Shown here: piece after piece, positions 8,978 through 18,446 of the stretch
Numbering within the stretch: the first letter of the stretch is position 1
Layout of the letters: every line of letters starts with the position of its first letter
NCBI GenBank assembly: GCA_028282905.1
Contig: JANQGW010000081.1
Coordinates: forward strand, 1 to 47,603
Direction: 5' to 3'
Source: Sedimentisphaerales bacterium
GTDB taxonomy: Bacteria; Planctomycetota; Phycisphaerae; Sedimentisphaerales; Anaerohalosphaeraceae
Length of the DNA stretch: 47,603 bases
Notes under the pieces: generated by a model
Told to the model about the DNA's origin: nothing
What the model saw: the letters and a program-made list of their open reading frames with translations, nothing else
The model's database searches: none
Translations under genes and position numbers: made by a program

Positions 8978-10518
8978 TGGAAATGAATGAAGAGAAAAAA
9001 TATTATCGAATTATCAGTGAATTGGCATTGCTGGCTCTGGACGGTTCAATCAGTGATGAGCAGGCCCAGCAACTGAACGACCTTATTGTCAACCACTCCT
9101 GGGCACAGGACTATTATCTTGAGTTTGTCGCGACACAGGTTGCTTTGGGGAATGTCCAGTGTTTTGATCAGCAGCAGCTTGAAAACGATGTCCCCAACGG
9201 TTTTGATAAAGAACTATGGCAGTCTTTAGCTTTAAATGAAAAAATTGCTCCGGCCGTTCTCGTTGAGAAAATCGAGGAATCGGAGCAATTTCCTGTGAAG
9301 GTGGCAGCGGGGAAAAATTTATCTTACAGGCTTAACAAGCGTTCTTTATTTACTCTGATTTCCACCGCCGCGGTTTGGATTTTGATTGTATTGCTGGTGG
9401 GATTACTTTCGACCGAAAAACCAGTTGTCGCCAAACTTCATGACACGGTTAATGCCGTATGGAGTCAGCAGAAGGGGTATATTGATATCGGAAGCCAGTT
9501 GCGTGCGGGGCCGATGGTGCTGAGTGAAGGGTTTGCCGAAATTGCCTTTAACAGCGGTGTCTCCGTTCTGGTGCAGGCGCCGGCAGAATTCGAACTTGAA
9601 AGTGATAATCGCTTGTTTTTGTCAAGCGGCAAGGTTTTCTCCGTCGTCCCGCCGGAAGCGGTGGGTTTTACAATACGTACCACGCAGGCTGATATCGTCG
9701 ATTACGGCACGGAGTTCGGTGTGCAAGCAGAGGAAAGCGGCTTTGTTGATACACAGGTGTTTAAGGGGAAAGTGAAGGTCACTAGTACATGGCTGAAAGA
9801 AGATAATAAGGAAGAGTGCTGGTTAACGGCGGGACGTGCGGTGTCCGTTAGCACGAACGGTCAGCTCTTACAGCCATATGCGGCGAAGAGTAAGCGGAGT
9901 TTTGTCCAGAATATCGAAAAAGCCAAAAGCTATTATGATAATTTGGGTGCCAATTTAATCCAAAATCCCGGTTTCGAGAAAGATACTGTGCCCATTGTTG
10001 AAAACAATGCGGAATATCCAATGCGCAAGAATATAAATATTCAGGCTTGGCAGGATAAAACCGCCGCAACGATTTGTACCTATTATTCCACAATAGACTC
10101 CATGCCGCGTATAGAGCATGACCCGCTGCCGGATGACTGCGGACGAAACTATTTTGTCGGTGTGGAAGATGGTGAGATTTATCAGGATATCTCTGTTAGA
10201 CAATGGGGCTCCTTAATCGATGAAGATCGGGTCTTGTTCGAGCTTTCCGGATGGTTTGGGGGGTATATCGATCATCGAGATAATGCATTACTTTCGGCGA
10301 GTTTTCGTGATGTTCGAGGAGCGGAGATGTCCCGCGTCAGCATTGGTGAGATATCTGCTTCGGAACGGGGCGACAAAACGATGTTCATCTTTAAAGAAGC
10401 CGCCGGTGCGGTACCTGCTGGAACGGATTATATTCGAATTATTATCAAGACCTATCAATATGATGGCTTGGCGGATTCTTATGTGGATAACCTGGAGTTG
10501 AGATTAATTGAGAAGTAA
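8977..10518 (+). CDS. FecR-like membrane anti-sigma/sensor protein with jelly-roll ectodomain
   Basis: A 513-residue protein. The ATG at 8977 is chosen because it overlaps the sigma stop; an upstream GTG at 8947 lies inside the sigma gene. Residues 1-120 are a cytoplasmic helical region of the kind that binds ECF sigma factors. Residues about 123-145 form a single membrane helix. Residues about 170-270 are a FecR domain with the pattern GFAEIAFNSGVSVLVQAPAEFEL, then VDYGTEFGV and F-K-G-K-V-K-V. Residues about 315-513 form a second outer domain starting N-L-I-Q-N-P-G-F-E, typical of carbohydrate-binding jelly-roll folds. The arrangement suggests an outside glycan signal passed to the sigma factor. 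The binding partner is inferred from position. Confidence 0.88.
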   Translation: MEMNEEKKYYRIISELALLALDGSISDEQAQQLNDLIVNHSWAQDYYLEFVATQVALGNVQCFDQQQLENDVPNGFDKELWQSLALNEKIAPAVLVEKIEESEQFPVKVAAGKNLSYRLNKRSLFTLISTAAVWILIVLLVGLLSTEKPVVAKLHDTVNAVWSQQKGYIDIGSQLRAGPMVLSEGFAEIAFNSGVSVLVQAPAEFELESDNRLFLSSGKVFSVVPPEAVGFTIRTTQADIVDYGTEFGVQAEESGFVDTQVFKGKVKVTSTWLKEDNKEECWLTAGRAVSVSTNGQLLQPYAAKSKRSFVQNIEKAKSYYDNLGANLIQNPGFEKDTVPIVENNAEYPMRKNINIQAWQDKTAATICTYYSTIDSMPRIEHDPLPDDCGRNYFVGVEDGEIYQDISVRQWGSLIDEDRVLFELSGWFGGYIDHRDNALLSASFRDVRGAEMSRVSIGEISASERGDKTMFIFKEAAGAVPAGTDYIRIIIKTYQYDGLADSYVDNLELRLIEK

Positions 10519-10585
10519 TGTGGCGTGTGTGCTTGTAATCCCTCCGCAAGCGTTTTGTGGCAGGGGAGTGATGAAAACTGTTTTT

Positions 10586-10590
10586 GGAGG
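10586..10590 (+). promoter_or_regulatory. GGAGG ribosome binding site selecting ATG 10600
   Basis: A strong GGAGG 9 bases before ATG 10600 sets the start. The frame is open further upstream, but that part lacks a signal sequence. Confidence 0.7.
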
Positions 10591-10599
10591 TCAAGAAAG

Positions 10600-11508
10600 A
10601 TGAAATGTAAAACAATGATGGTGTTGCTGGCTTTATTCTTTGTCGGCACGGCGAGTGCCGCTCTTCAGGATGGTCTTGTGGGCTACTACACGTTTGACGG
10701 TAACTTGGATGACACTTCGAGTTCGGCGAATGTGAACAATGGTGTAGCCGTTGGTTCGCCGGGATATGTTTCCAGCAGTCTGTTTGGCGGCAGTGCCGTA
10801 AGTGTCGGTGACGGAACAGGCACATCGTATGTTTCGCTGGGCATGGCGAGCGATTACCAGTTTGGCGATTCTACGAGCTTTACGATTACCTACTGGATAA
10901 AGATGCCCGGTTCACAGGCCAGTGATCCCGGATTTATCGGCAACAAAGACTGGAGCAGCAGCGGCGGAAATACCGGTTTTGTCCAAGTGGTTGGGGCCGG
11001 CGATGATATTAAAGCCAACATCGCAGACGGTTCGACAAGAGCTGATACCAGCTTAATCGATTATGACCATGACGCGTATTGGGATGGTCAGGGTAAAGAC
11101 GCCGATGACCCGATTCGCTGGTCGTTTGTGGCGATGACCGTTAACCGGACCACTAATACGCTGACCAACTATGTCATGGACGGTTGGGTTGTTAACCAGT
11201 GGGATGACGGCTCGACTCCGACGACGGCGGATATTACCGGCATCGGCAGCGTGGACAGCGGCTATGCACTGAACATTGGACAAGATGGCGACGGTGCGGG
11301 TTATGATAATGACGCCTATCCTGAGCTTTTGGCAACGATTGATGATATGGGTATCTGGCGTCGTGCATTAACGACCGATGAGATCTGGGGCATCTATGAT
11401 GCCGGCAGAAATCAAGGGATGACCCTTGGCGAAACGATTCCCGAACCGATGACCCTGAGTCTTTTGGGGCTGGGTGGTCTGGCCTTGCTGCGTCGTCGCA
11501 GAGCTTAA
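10600..11508 (+). CDS. LamG-domain surface protein with PEP-CTERM sorting tail
   Basis: A 302-residue exported protein. Residues 1-20 are a signal peptide ending TASA. Residues about 23-270 form one LamG/concanavalin-like jelly roll, from DGLVGYYTFDGNLDDTS to the DDMGIWRRALTTDEI segment that typically closes these domains. The last 25 residues are a PEP-CTERM signal: I-P-E-P, a hydrophobic run, then RRRR. Such tails are processed by an exosortase, which is not in this window. The LamG domain is closely related over its whole length to those of the proteins at 12879 and 22082, which end differently. It follows the FecR gene by 82 bases and is ended by a terminator. A role in surface binding of glycans is inferred. 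Confidence 0.9.
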   Translation: MKCKTMMVLLALFFVGTASAALQDGLVGYYTFDGNLDDTSSSANVNNGVAVGSPGYVSSSLFGGSAVSVGDGTGTSYVSLGMASDYQFGDSTSFTITYWIKMPGSQASDPGFIGNKDWSSSGGNTGFVQVVGAGDDIKANIADGSTRADTSLIDYDHDAYWDGQGKDADDPIRWSFVAMTVNRTTNTLTNYVMDGWVVNQWDDGSTPTTADITGIGSVDSGYALNIGQDGDGAGYDNDAYPELLATIDDMGIWRRALTTDEIWGIYDAGRNQGMTLGETIPEPMTLSLLGLGGLALLRRRRA

Positions 11509-11534
11509 CAAATTGATACAATTACTTTGATATA

Positions 11535-11562
11535 CCCCGGGCCGGTTGGTCCGGGGCTTTTT
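11535..11562 (+). terminator. Rho-independent terminator after the LamG/PEP-CTERM gene
   Basis: A 9-bp stem (CCCCGGGCC with GGTCCGGGG, one G-U pair) around a GGTT loop is followed by C and five T. It lies 27 bases after the stop and would close the sigma-FecR-LamG unit. Confidence 0.85.
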
Positions 11563-11643
11563 CGCAAACCTTAGATTGGTGCAGCGAGTTTTACTTACGA
11601 AGGCAGTTGAATTGTTCATGAGAGTATGAGTAAGGATGAATCC

Positions 11644-12837
11644 ATGAATCTATTGAAGAAAGTCGCATTCTGTATGGTTATCGGTTGCGGTATGTTTCTC
11701 GCAAGCGATGCCTGCGGTGGGGTGCAGGACGGCTTGATCAGCTATTGGCCGCTGAATGAAGGCAGTGGATCAGCGGCTGAAGATGTCATGAGCGGCCATG
11801 GCGGGACATTGCAAAGCGGGGCAACGTGGGTTAACGGCAAGATCGGCAAGGCGATTGACACCAACAACAGCGGATTTGTTGTGATTGTCGAACACGCCGA
11901 CCTCAGACCCAATGCCATCAGTGTCCAGATGTGGGCCAGCATTGATTCATTTGGCAACTGGCGGGGATTAGTGGGAAATTTTCAGGATAACGGCAGCAAT
12001 GAGTCGGGCTACTGTTTTTACACGACGTCAAACTCAGTGGCATGGTATGTTTCAGATGGGTCGTTTAAAACCATTGCTGCGCCGGCCGTGACGGCTTCAG
12101 AATGGGTTCATTTTGTGGGAACTTATGATGGTAGTTATCTGCGCTTGTATGTAAACGGCGATGAAGTGTCAGGTTCGCCAGTATCCGTCGGCGGCAGTAT
12201 TAACTGGACCTATACACCGCTGGATATGAATATCGGCCGCTACCATGATGATAATGAAAATTTTGCTTCAGATGCGAGAATCGATGAGGTTGCCCTTTGG
12301 GACAGAGCATTGACCGCCGCAGAGGTGTCTTTTCTGTATAACGGGGGGCAGGGCAATGCTATCTTTGAAGGGGCTTACGTCAATGTCTCGGAGTCCGGCG
12401 GCACAACACAGGTTACCGAAGGGGCAACGGCGGACAGTTATACAATTTCGCTCATGTCTGAACCCAGCGAGGATGTTCAGATTACTGCGACGCCTTCCGA
12501 TGCACAAATCAACCTCGGCAGCGGCGCCGGTGTGCCGGTAACGGTGACATTTACGTCCGGCACCGGCGGCAACTGGCAAACGCCGAAGACGATCAGTGTG
12601 ACAGCCCATGATGATGATGTTTACGAAGGGGATGTGCCGCACGAAACCACAGTTACTCATACCGCCGATGGCGGTAACTATGACGGTATAGATGTGAATC
12701 CTGTTGTTGTTCGGGTGATGGATGATGAGGAGACCTGTGGCGACTGGGGATATTATGAAACCGACCTCAACCGTGACTGCCATGTGAATCTACTTGATTT
12801 TGCGATATTCGCAATGCAGTGGACGGGTGACATTTAA
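11644..12837 (+). CDS. LamG plus Calx-beta-like protein with short dockerin-like tail
   Basis: A 397-residue exported protein. The ATG at 11644 is chosen because AAGGA lies 7 bases ahead and the product starts MNLLKKVAFCMVIGCGMFLA, a signal peptide. An ATG at 11626 is the alternative. Residues about 30-240 are a LamG domain (LISYWPLNEGSGSAAED near its start, RIDEVALWDRALTAAEV at its end). Residues about 245-355 resemble a Calx-beta-like or plain beta-sandwich module (VTVTFTSGTGGNW, ISVTAHDDDVYEG). The tail has one EF-hand-like dockerin half, DLNRDCHVNLLDFAIFAMQW. Unlike the flanking proteins, its LamG is of the general planctomycete type rather than the close paralogue set. Its ligand is unknown. 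Confidence 0.85.
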   Translation: MNLLKKVAFCMVIGCGMFLASDACGGVQDGLISYWPLNEGSGSAAEDVMSGHGGTLQSGATWVNGKIGKAIDTNNSGFVVIVEHADLRPNAISVQMWASIDSFGNWRGLVGNFQDNGSNESGYCFYTTSNSVAWYVSDGSFKTIAAPAVTASEWVHFVGTYDGSYLRLYVNGDEVSGSPVSVGGSINWTYTPLDMNIGRYHDDNENFASDARIDEVALWDRALTAAEVSFLYNGGQGNAIFEGAYVNVSESGGTTQVTEGATADSYTISLMSEPSEDVQITATPSDAQINLGSGAGVPVTVTFTSGTGGNWQTPKTISVTAHDDDVYEGDVPHETTVTHTADGGNYDGIDVNPVVVRVMDDEETCGDWGYYETDLNRDCHVNLLDFAIFAMQWTGDI

Positions 12838-12878
12838 TAATGAATGGACCGTATTAGTTTTAGCAAAGGCGACGCGAT

Positions 12879-15875
12879 ATGTTCAATAGTTTGATCCGGC
12901 AAAAGGAAACAAAGACTTTGAGGCATCTGTTTCAGTTCCCTCAGATAACGGCATTGATTCTGACGATGTTTATTACATGGGTTGGTTTGGCGAATGCTGC
13001 TTTTGAGGACCAATTCGTTGGTTACTATTCATTCGATGGTCATTATAATGATACCTCCGGCTCAAATCATGTTAATAACGCTTCGGCTGTGGGAACGCCG
13101 AATGTCAACGCCGCGGGGCTTTTCGCAAAGGCAGTTTCTGTTTCCGGTGGGACCAACTATGTAACACTTGGCCAGCCGGCGGATTACCTGTTTGGCAGCT
13201 CGACAAGTTTTACGTTTACCTATTGGCTCAAGGTGCCTTCAGCTATTACCAGTGATCCGACGTTGATTGGCAATAAAGACTGGAGTGTCAGCGGCGGTCG
13301 GCAGGGATTTGTTCAGGCGATTGCCGGGGATGATGTGAAGACCAATATTTCTGATGGTTCAACTCGAAAAGATACGGGCTTAGTTGATTTAGATCCGACA
13401 CAGTGGGTATTTTGTGCGTTAGTCATTGACCGCAGCAGCAATACCATGACAAATTATGTGCTGGATGAAAATGTCGTCAATCAATGGGATGATGCATCGA
13501 TGCCAACAACTGTGAATATCAGCGGTGTCGGCAGTCTTAATAGTGGTTTTCCGGTCAACATTGGCCAGGACGGCGATGGCGGCGGTTATACACAACTGAG
13601 TGCGACATTTGATGACATGGGGATTTGGCGCCGCGCATTGGCCGAGTATGAAATATGGGCCGTTTATCAGGCCGGTCGTCAGGGACATCCGTTGCCGTGG
13701 GTGGTCCAGAATCCTCCGACAGAGCCGCCGGAACCGCTGGCCGTTGAGGTGGGGCCTTATGTGCAATTTACTGCGCCGGATCGCGCAGTCGTTCGATGGG
13801 ATACAACGCAGTCGACTAATTCTATCGTTGAGTATGGGCTGACCGCAGCGACTCTGACGTCGCGCGTTACTGATGGAACCGCGAAAACAACGCATGAAAT
13901 TATTCTCAACAACCTCGATGTCAAGGATACTTATTTTTATCGCGTCGGTTCGTCAGATGGCGCTCAGGAGCAGTTCAGTAAAATCTGTCTGTTTGATAAC
14001 AGTATTAATTACAGCCGCGCCGATGTTTCAAATGCTGCCTCTCCCTATATGACAGATTCTCTGACGCCATTGTATCAGCAGGCGGCAGATCGCATCGTTT
14101 CCCAGTACGGGCTCACGAAAGGTATTTGCCTCGTTTACGGCTGCGGTGAAGGGCGGCTTGCGTTTGAATTAGCCAAGCGAACGGATATGATGATCGTGGG
14201 GGTCGATACGGATGCGGTGAAGGTCAAGACAGCGATTTCCAAGCTGATGCAAGCCGGCGTCTATGGGGCACGGGTGACGGTCCAGCAGGTATCTTCGCTG
14301 GACAGCCTTCCGTTTACCAATTACATGGCTAACCTGATTGTCTCAGATAATATCATTTCCGCCGGTCAGTGCAGCGGTTCTGCGGCGGAAATGTTCAGAG
14401 TGCTGCGTCCCAGCGGCGGCGTCGCTTATTTGGGGCAACCGGACGGATGCCCGACGGCGTTGACAAAGACTGCCCTGGAAAACTGGCTGAATTCCGGTTC
14501 TCTGACATTTACGACTACCGACAACACCAGCGGACTCTGGTCAAAAGTTGTCCGCCCCGACCTCCCCGGTGCCGGGTGGTGGTCCCATATGTATGGTGAC
14601 GCCAGTAATATGGGCAATTCCATGGATACGCTGGAAGGCGGCACCCGCACCTCCGATTTTGATATTCAATGGATCAGTTGGCCGGGCGCTGACAGCAAGG
14701 TGGACCGTTCGCCGCGAGGACACGGGCCGGTCACGAAAAACGGAAGAATGGTTTTCTATGGCCTTGATCGGATTATTACGCTTGACACCTATAATGGGAC
14801 GATACTGTGGTCTCTGGAAATTCCTGACTTAAAGCGGTTTAACATGCCGCGGGATGCCGGCTGGATTTGCCTTGATGACGATTATGTCTATATTGCGGTA
14901 GAAGATGACTGCTGGACAATTAATGCCGATACCGGTTTGCGAACGGTCACGCATAAGCTCAATGATCCCGGCTATGACTGGGGCTGTGTGTTCCGCTATA
15001 ACGATAAACTGTACGGCAGTGCGGTCGTTGAAAATACCTTCTATACGGGTTGGTGGTCTTCAACCTATTGGTATGAGGGCTTTAATGAGAAAGTATGCAG
15101 CAAGTATCTCTTTGCCAATAATCTTGACGGAAGCCGGGCATGGACCTACCACAGCCAGGATTCTGACAAGGGTGTGATTATTAACAGTGCTATCTGTATG
15201 GGCGGTGGCAATGTCTATTTTGTTGAAAGTCGCAATCCGGCGGCAAAGTCGCTGACGACCAGCCAGATTGGCTCTCAACTTTGGTCTAATCTTTACATGG
15301 TGGCCCTGAATGCTGAGACAGGGGTTAAACTTTGGGAAAAAGATTTGAAAAGCACCGCCGGAGGTAATGTAGTTGACGGCACAGTGACATTCTTCCTGAT
15401 GTATTCGGACGGCAAATTGGTTATCAGTCTTGCCGATGGTGGTACCACCTATCATCTTTATGCCTATGACGTTAATGCTTCAAGTTGTACACTGGACTGG
15501 CACCAGAGTTTTGCCATGAAGCAATCCGGGCACGGAGGCAACAAGAAGCGCGCCGTTGTGATGGGTGGAAACGTCTATCTTGAAAGACGCGGCTATCGAC
15601 TCAGTGATGGTGCCGTGATGACAACCGCGGTTCCCTGGGCCAATTGCGGCACCTATTCCGGAAACGCACAAACGATGTTCTATCGCGGCGGCAATATCGC
15701 CATGTGGGACAAAAACAGCGGTTCATCGACAACCTGGAATCGAATTCGTCCGAACTGCTGGCTCAATGTGATTGGTTCCGGCGGCATGGTACTGGCGCCG
15801 GAGGGCGGAGGCGGCTGTGACTGTTACGACGGTGGTTTCCATACGTCGGTCGCGTTTATCCGCTCACAGGATTAA
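12879..15875 (+). CDS. LamG / phosphatase-N-like / methyltransferase / PQQ-type propeller fusion protein
   Basis: A 998-residue protein with four parts. Residues 1-40 are a long signal peptide ending LANA. Residues about 45-275 are a LamG domain closely related to those of the genes at 10600 and 22082. Residues about 285-370 form an FN3-like module of the purple-acid-phosphatase N-terminal kind (VVRWDTTQSTNSIVEYG). Residues about 390-540 are a class I SAM-methyltransferase fold, with motif I VYGCGEGR at 419-426 and an acidic VGVDTD at 440-445. Residues about 560-998 form a PQQ-like beta-propeller with W and DG repeats. No dockerin or PEP-CTERM tail is present. A SAM-dependent enzyme behind a signal peptide is unexpected, since SAM is cytoplasmic. 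The methyltransferase part could be a structural relic or could bind another cofactor. The reaction is unknown. Confidence 0.82.
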   Translation: MFNSLIRQKETKTLRHLFQFPQITALILTMFITWVGLANAAFEDQFVGYYSFDGHYNDTSGSNHVNNASAVGTPNVNAAGLFAKAVSVSGGTNYVTLGQPADYLFGSSTSFTFTYWLKVPSAITSDPTLIGNKDWSVSGGRQGFVQAIAGDDVKTNISDGSTRKDTGLVDLDPTQWVFCALVIDRSSNTMTNYVLDENVVNQWDDASMPTTVNISGVGSLNSGFPVNIGQDGDGGGYTQLSATFDDMGIWRRALAEYEIWAVYQAGRQGHPLPWVVQNPPTEPPEPLAVEVGPYVQFTAPDRAVVRWDTTQSTNSIVEYGLTAATLTSRVTDGTAKTTHEIILNNLDVKDTYFYRVGSSDGAQEQFSKICLFDNSINYSRADVSNAASPYMTDSLTPLYQQAADRIVSQYGLTKGICLVYGCGEGRLAFELAKRTDMMIVGVDTDAVKVKTAISKLMQAGVYGARVTVQQVSSLDSLPFTNYMANLIVSDNIISAGQCSGSAAEMFRVLRPSGGVAYLGQPDGCPTALTKTALENWLNSGSLTFTTTDNTSGLWSKVVRPDLPGAGWWSHMYGDASNMGNSMDTLEGGTRTSDFDIQWISWPGADSKVDRSPRGHGPVTKNGRMVFYGLDRIITLDTYNGTILWSLEIPDLKRFNMPRDAGWICLDDDYVYIAVEDDCWTINADTGLRTVTHKLNDPGYDWGCVFRYNDKLYGSAVVENTFYTGWWSSTYWYEGFNEKVCSKYLFANNLDGSRAWTYHSQDSDKGVIINSAICMGGGNVYFVESRNPAAKSLTTSQIGSQLWSNLYMVALNAETGVKLWEKDLKSTAGGNVVDGTVTFFLMYSDGKLVISLADGGTTYHLYAYDVNASSCTLDWHQSFAMKQSGHGGNKKRAVVMGGNVYLERRGYRLSDGAVMTTAVPWANCGTYSGNAQTMFYRGGNIAMWDKNSGSSTTWNRIRPNCWLNVIGSGGMVLAPEGGGGCDCYDGGFHTSVAFIRSQD

Positions 15876-15935
15876 TTTTAATAAGTGTATAGCATTTTCC
15901 ATGACGCAGAAATGGTTCAAATGATAAATGGTTTC

Positions 15936-15939
15936 AGGA
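15936..15939 (+). promoter_or_regulatory. AGGA ribosome binding site selecting ATG 15948
   Basis: AGGA (in AGGAAGAG) lies 8 bases ahead of ATG 15948, which gives a normal signal peptide. GTG 15885 and ATGs at 15912 and 15921 are in frame but lack a comparable site and would add an unusually long N-terminus. Confidence 0.55.
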
Positions 15940-15947
15940 AGAGTTTA

Positions 15948-17369
15948 ATGCAAACAGTTAGACCACAAGATAAACGATTGATTGCCTTCGTGTGGATGTT
16001 CATTATTTGTTTCTCGGCGACAACGATAGCCGAGGACTGGCCGACGTATATGCACGATAATGCACGGACCGGCGTTAGCAGTGAACCTCTCGTTTTAAAT
16101 AAGTTCAACAGCGGCTGGACCTATCAGTCGCCGGTGCCTCCAATGCGTGCCTGGAGTGACGGGCCTCGGTGGGATGCATATTCTACCGGTGGTGCCGTTC
16201 CGATGCGTGACTTTGATACGGCCTTTTTTGTGACAGTCGTTGGGGACAATGTTTATTTCGGCTCTTCGGTGACTAATTCAGTGCATTGTCTGGATATTTC
16301 GACAGGTGCACAAAAGTGGTTCTATCATACCAATGGTGCGGTGCGATTTCCTCCAAGCCATTATGACGGGAAACTGTATTTTGGTTCCGATGACGGTTAC
16401 GTTTATTGCATTACGGCCTCCGAAGGTTCACTTGTTTGGAAGTACAACCCCAGTGCCAGCCAGCGAGTTCTCCTGAATAACGGCAACCTGATTACGCAGT
16501 GGCCCATCCGGACAGGCACGGCGGTTCAGGAAGGAAAGGTTTATTTTGCGGCTTCTCTGGTTCCGTGGGAGAGTACCTATCTATGTGCGGTCGATGCCGC
16601 CACCGGTTCGGACAGCGGCAGCAACCTGTACAAGGTCAGCGGAGGAATCGCTCCCAATGGAGCTATTCTGGCCTCCGATCAATATCTCTATTTGCCGCAG
16701 GGAAGATATTCGCCACATGTATTCAACCGGTTGACGGGGGCTTCAGCAGGGACACTCAGCAGTGCAGCCGGCACTTTTGCACTGTTGACCAGCGACGGTT
16801 CCTCGACAGGTATTGTATTTGGCTCGGGGAAATTTAGCTCATGGGGTTCGCAGTTAACCGGAAATAATGACAAAATCGCTTCTTATCCGAATGGGAAGTA
16901 TCTTGTCGTGGCTGACGACACGTCTTATGTGGTGACTGAAACTTTTTCAATTGAGACAACCCGGGGCTATAAATACAACTATCAGGCAAAACTTGCCGCA
17001 CTGGATAGGGCAAACGGCGGCGCGGTTAAATGGGATTTAAATCTGGACACTCGCTGTTTCAGCATCATTCATGCGGGAGGCATGCTCTTTACCGGCGGCA
17101 TTCGTCAGGTACAGGCCCGCAGCATCACCGATGGTTCTGTTCTTTGGTCAAAGCCGGTTCATGGCAGGGTGCGGGGACTCGCGGCTGCAAGCGGTCGGCT
17201 GTTTGTGAGTACCGATACAGGGAGAATCTATATGTTCGGATCATCCAGCGTATCATCTGATTTTGATGGAAATGGAACGGTCGATGCCGATGACTTATTC
17301 CGACTTGCCGGCGATTATCTGAAATGTACGGACCCGGCGACTCCAAACTGTGACAATTTAAATCAATAG
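15948..17369 (+). CDS. PQQ-like beta-propeller protein with dockerin-like tail
   Basis: A 473-residue exported protein. Residues 1-31 are a signal peptide (hydrophobic FVWMFIICFSA). Residues about 33-435 form a quinoprotein/BamB-like propeller with repeated Y-F-G-S, V-Y/C and A-L-D/W-blade motifs, for example LYFGSDDGYVYCITASEGSLVW and KLAALDRANGGAVKWDLNL. The tail holds one EF-hand dockerin half, DFDGNGTVDADDLFRLAGDYL. It follows the fusion protein by 72 bases and resembles that protein's C-terminal propeller, suggesting duplication with loss or gain of the other modules. The PQQ cofactor itself is not proven by the sequence; many such propellers are scaffolds or binding proteins. Confidence 0.87.
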   Translation: MQTVRPQDKRLIAFVWMFIICFSATTIAEDWPTYMHDNARTGVSSEPLVLNKFNSGWTYQSPVPPMRAWSDGPRWDAYSTGGAVPMRDFDTAFFVTVVGDNVYFGSSVTNSVHCLDISTGAQKWFYHTNGAVRFPPSHYDGKLYFGSDDGYVYCITASEGSLVWKYNPSASQRVLLNNGNLITQWPIRTGTAVQEGKVYFAASLVPWESTYLCAVDAATGSDSGSNLYKVSGGIAPNGAILASDQYLYLPQGRYSPHVFNRLTGASAGTLSSAAGTFALLTSDGSSTGIVFGSGKFSSWGSQLTGNNDKIASYPNGKYLVVADDTSYVVTETFSIETTRGYKYNYQAKLAALDRANGGAVKWDLNLDTRCFSIIHAGGMLFTGGIRQVQARSITDGSVLWSKPVHGRVRGLAAASGRLFVSTDTGRIYMFGSSSVSSDFDGNGTVDADDLFRLAGDYLKCTDPATPNCDNLNQ

Positions 17370-17409
17370 CAGTCTTCATTGTAAAGCAACTTGTTCAAGA
17401 ATTGAAACA

Positions 17410-17441
17410 TTGAAAAAGGGTTTTCGGGACGCGTGTATAAT
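17410..17441 (+). promoter_or_regulatory. Candidate promoter ahead of the first prepilin-like gene
   Basis: A consensus TATAAT at 17436-17441 is preceded by TTGAAA at 17410-17415 with a 20-base spacer, longer than ideal. It would start transcription about 130 bases before the prepilin-like gene, separating it from the upstream run. No terminator is evident in between. Confidence 0.3.
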
Positions 17442-17576
17442 GATTGTCAAATAAATACTATAATTATATATATAATCAAAAAACATTGCTCTCATAGGAT
17501 GCTTGTAACGGGAAAATTTCAATTGTGATAATAAAATAAGTAAATTAATAATGGTTAAGATAATGAGGAAAAGAAA

Positions 17577-18362
17577 ATGAAAAGGAAAGCATTTACACTA
17601 ATTGAGTTATTGGTTGTGATTGCGATTATCGGTTTGTTAATGGCAATTGTTTTGCCGGGGTTGAGAATGGCCAAGGAAAAAGCCCGGCAGGTTGTCTGTG
17701 CCTCAAACCTGCGAGGGCTTGGCGTGGGGGTTTCAGGCTATCTGAATGACAATGACGACACATTCCACTTCGGACGCAATAATGGTATGTGGCAGGATTG
17801 GATCAGCGGCAGTGGTGAAGACCTTCCGTATGACCACAGCTATGCCTACTGGGGCGTTGCCTATGCCATGTACACCAGTGAAAAGAAGGCTTTTGAGTGT
17901 CCGGGCGTCAGGGTCGGTGATGTGGATTGCTGGACGCTGCCCGGAGAGCAATTTGCAGGCAAGGAGCCTGCTGAAGTATTTGAGTACTTTAAAAATTGCG
18001 CATTCGGCTTAAATATCTATACGAATTCGCGTGGAAGTACAAAGGTCAAATTTACTCACTTTAAAAACACTGCAAATGTAATTTTTGCTCAGGACCATAT
18101 CGAGCAACTCATGGACAGTCCCAACAGCGACATGTTTTGTATCGGGCCCAACGTTTCTATCAATTTGACACAATGGAGGAATCATTCCGGACTACGACAA
18201 ATATATCCTCAAGCTGTGCAGGGATGTTTCCGTCACAGTAAAAAGAACGGCAAAAACGGTGTGTCCAATACACTTTGGCTGGACGGCCATGTCAGTCCGA
18301 TTGCTGAAACCACCGGCGAAGACGTTCCGGTGACCTGGTACACAGGGAAAAGCTTAAAATAG
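17577..18362 (+). CDS. Prepilin-type N-terminal domain protein (type II pseudopilin-like)
   Basis: A 261-residue protein. The first residues, KAFTLIELLVVIAIIGLLMAIVLPG, are a textbook class III signal, cleaved before Phe and methylated by prepilin peptidase, followed by the hydrophobic pilin helix. The rest is a globular domain of the planctomycete H-X9-DG/DUF1559 type. The closing motif is present as LWLDGHV, but the preceding His is farther away (H-x15-DG) because of an insertion. These proteins are numerous in planctomycetes and are thought to assemble with, or assist, type II-like secretion. It sits between propeller genes and a giant surface protein. An AGGAA site precedes the ATG. A paralogue is at 26912. 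Confidence 0.92.
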   Translation: MKRKAFTLIELLVVIAIIGLLMAIVLPGLRMAKEKARQVVCASNLRGLGVGVSGYLNDNDDTFHFGRNNGMWQDWISGSGEDLPYDHSYAYWGVAYAMYTSEKKAFECPGVRVGDVDCWTLPGEQFAGKEPAEVFEYFKNCAFGLNIYTNSRGSTKVKFTHFKNTANVIFAQDHIEQLMDSPNSDMFCIGPNVSINLTQWRNHSGLRQIYPQAVQGCFRHSKKNGKNGVSNTLWLDGHVSPIAETTGEDVPVTWYTGKSLK

Positions 18363-18446
18363 ACGATTACTTGTAATTTATATTCCGTGTCGGTATGTAT
18401 CGGCACAGAGGGTAAAGTATAACTTTTATTTTTAAGGAGACGTACG

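Noticed and set aside
12879..15875. Possibility that the fusion is an assembly join of several genes
   Set aside because: The frame runs through all domains without a stop and without an internal start with a ribosome binding site; homologous order is plausible in planctomycetes.
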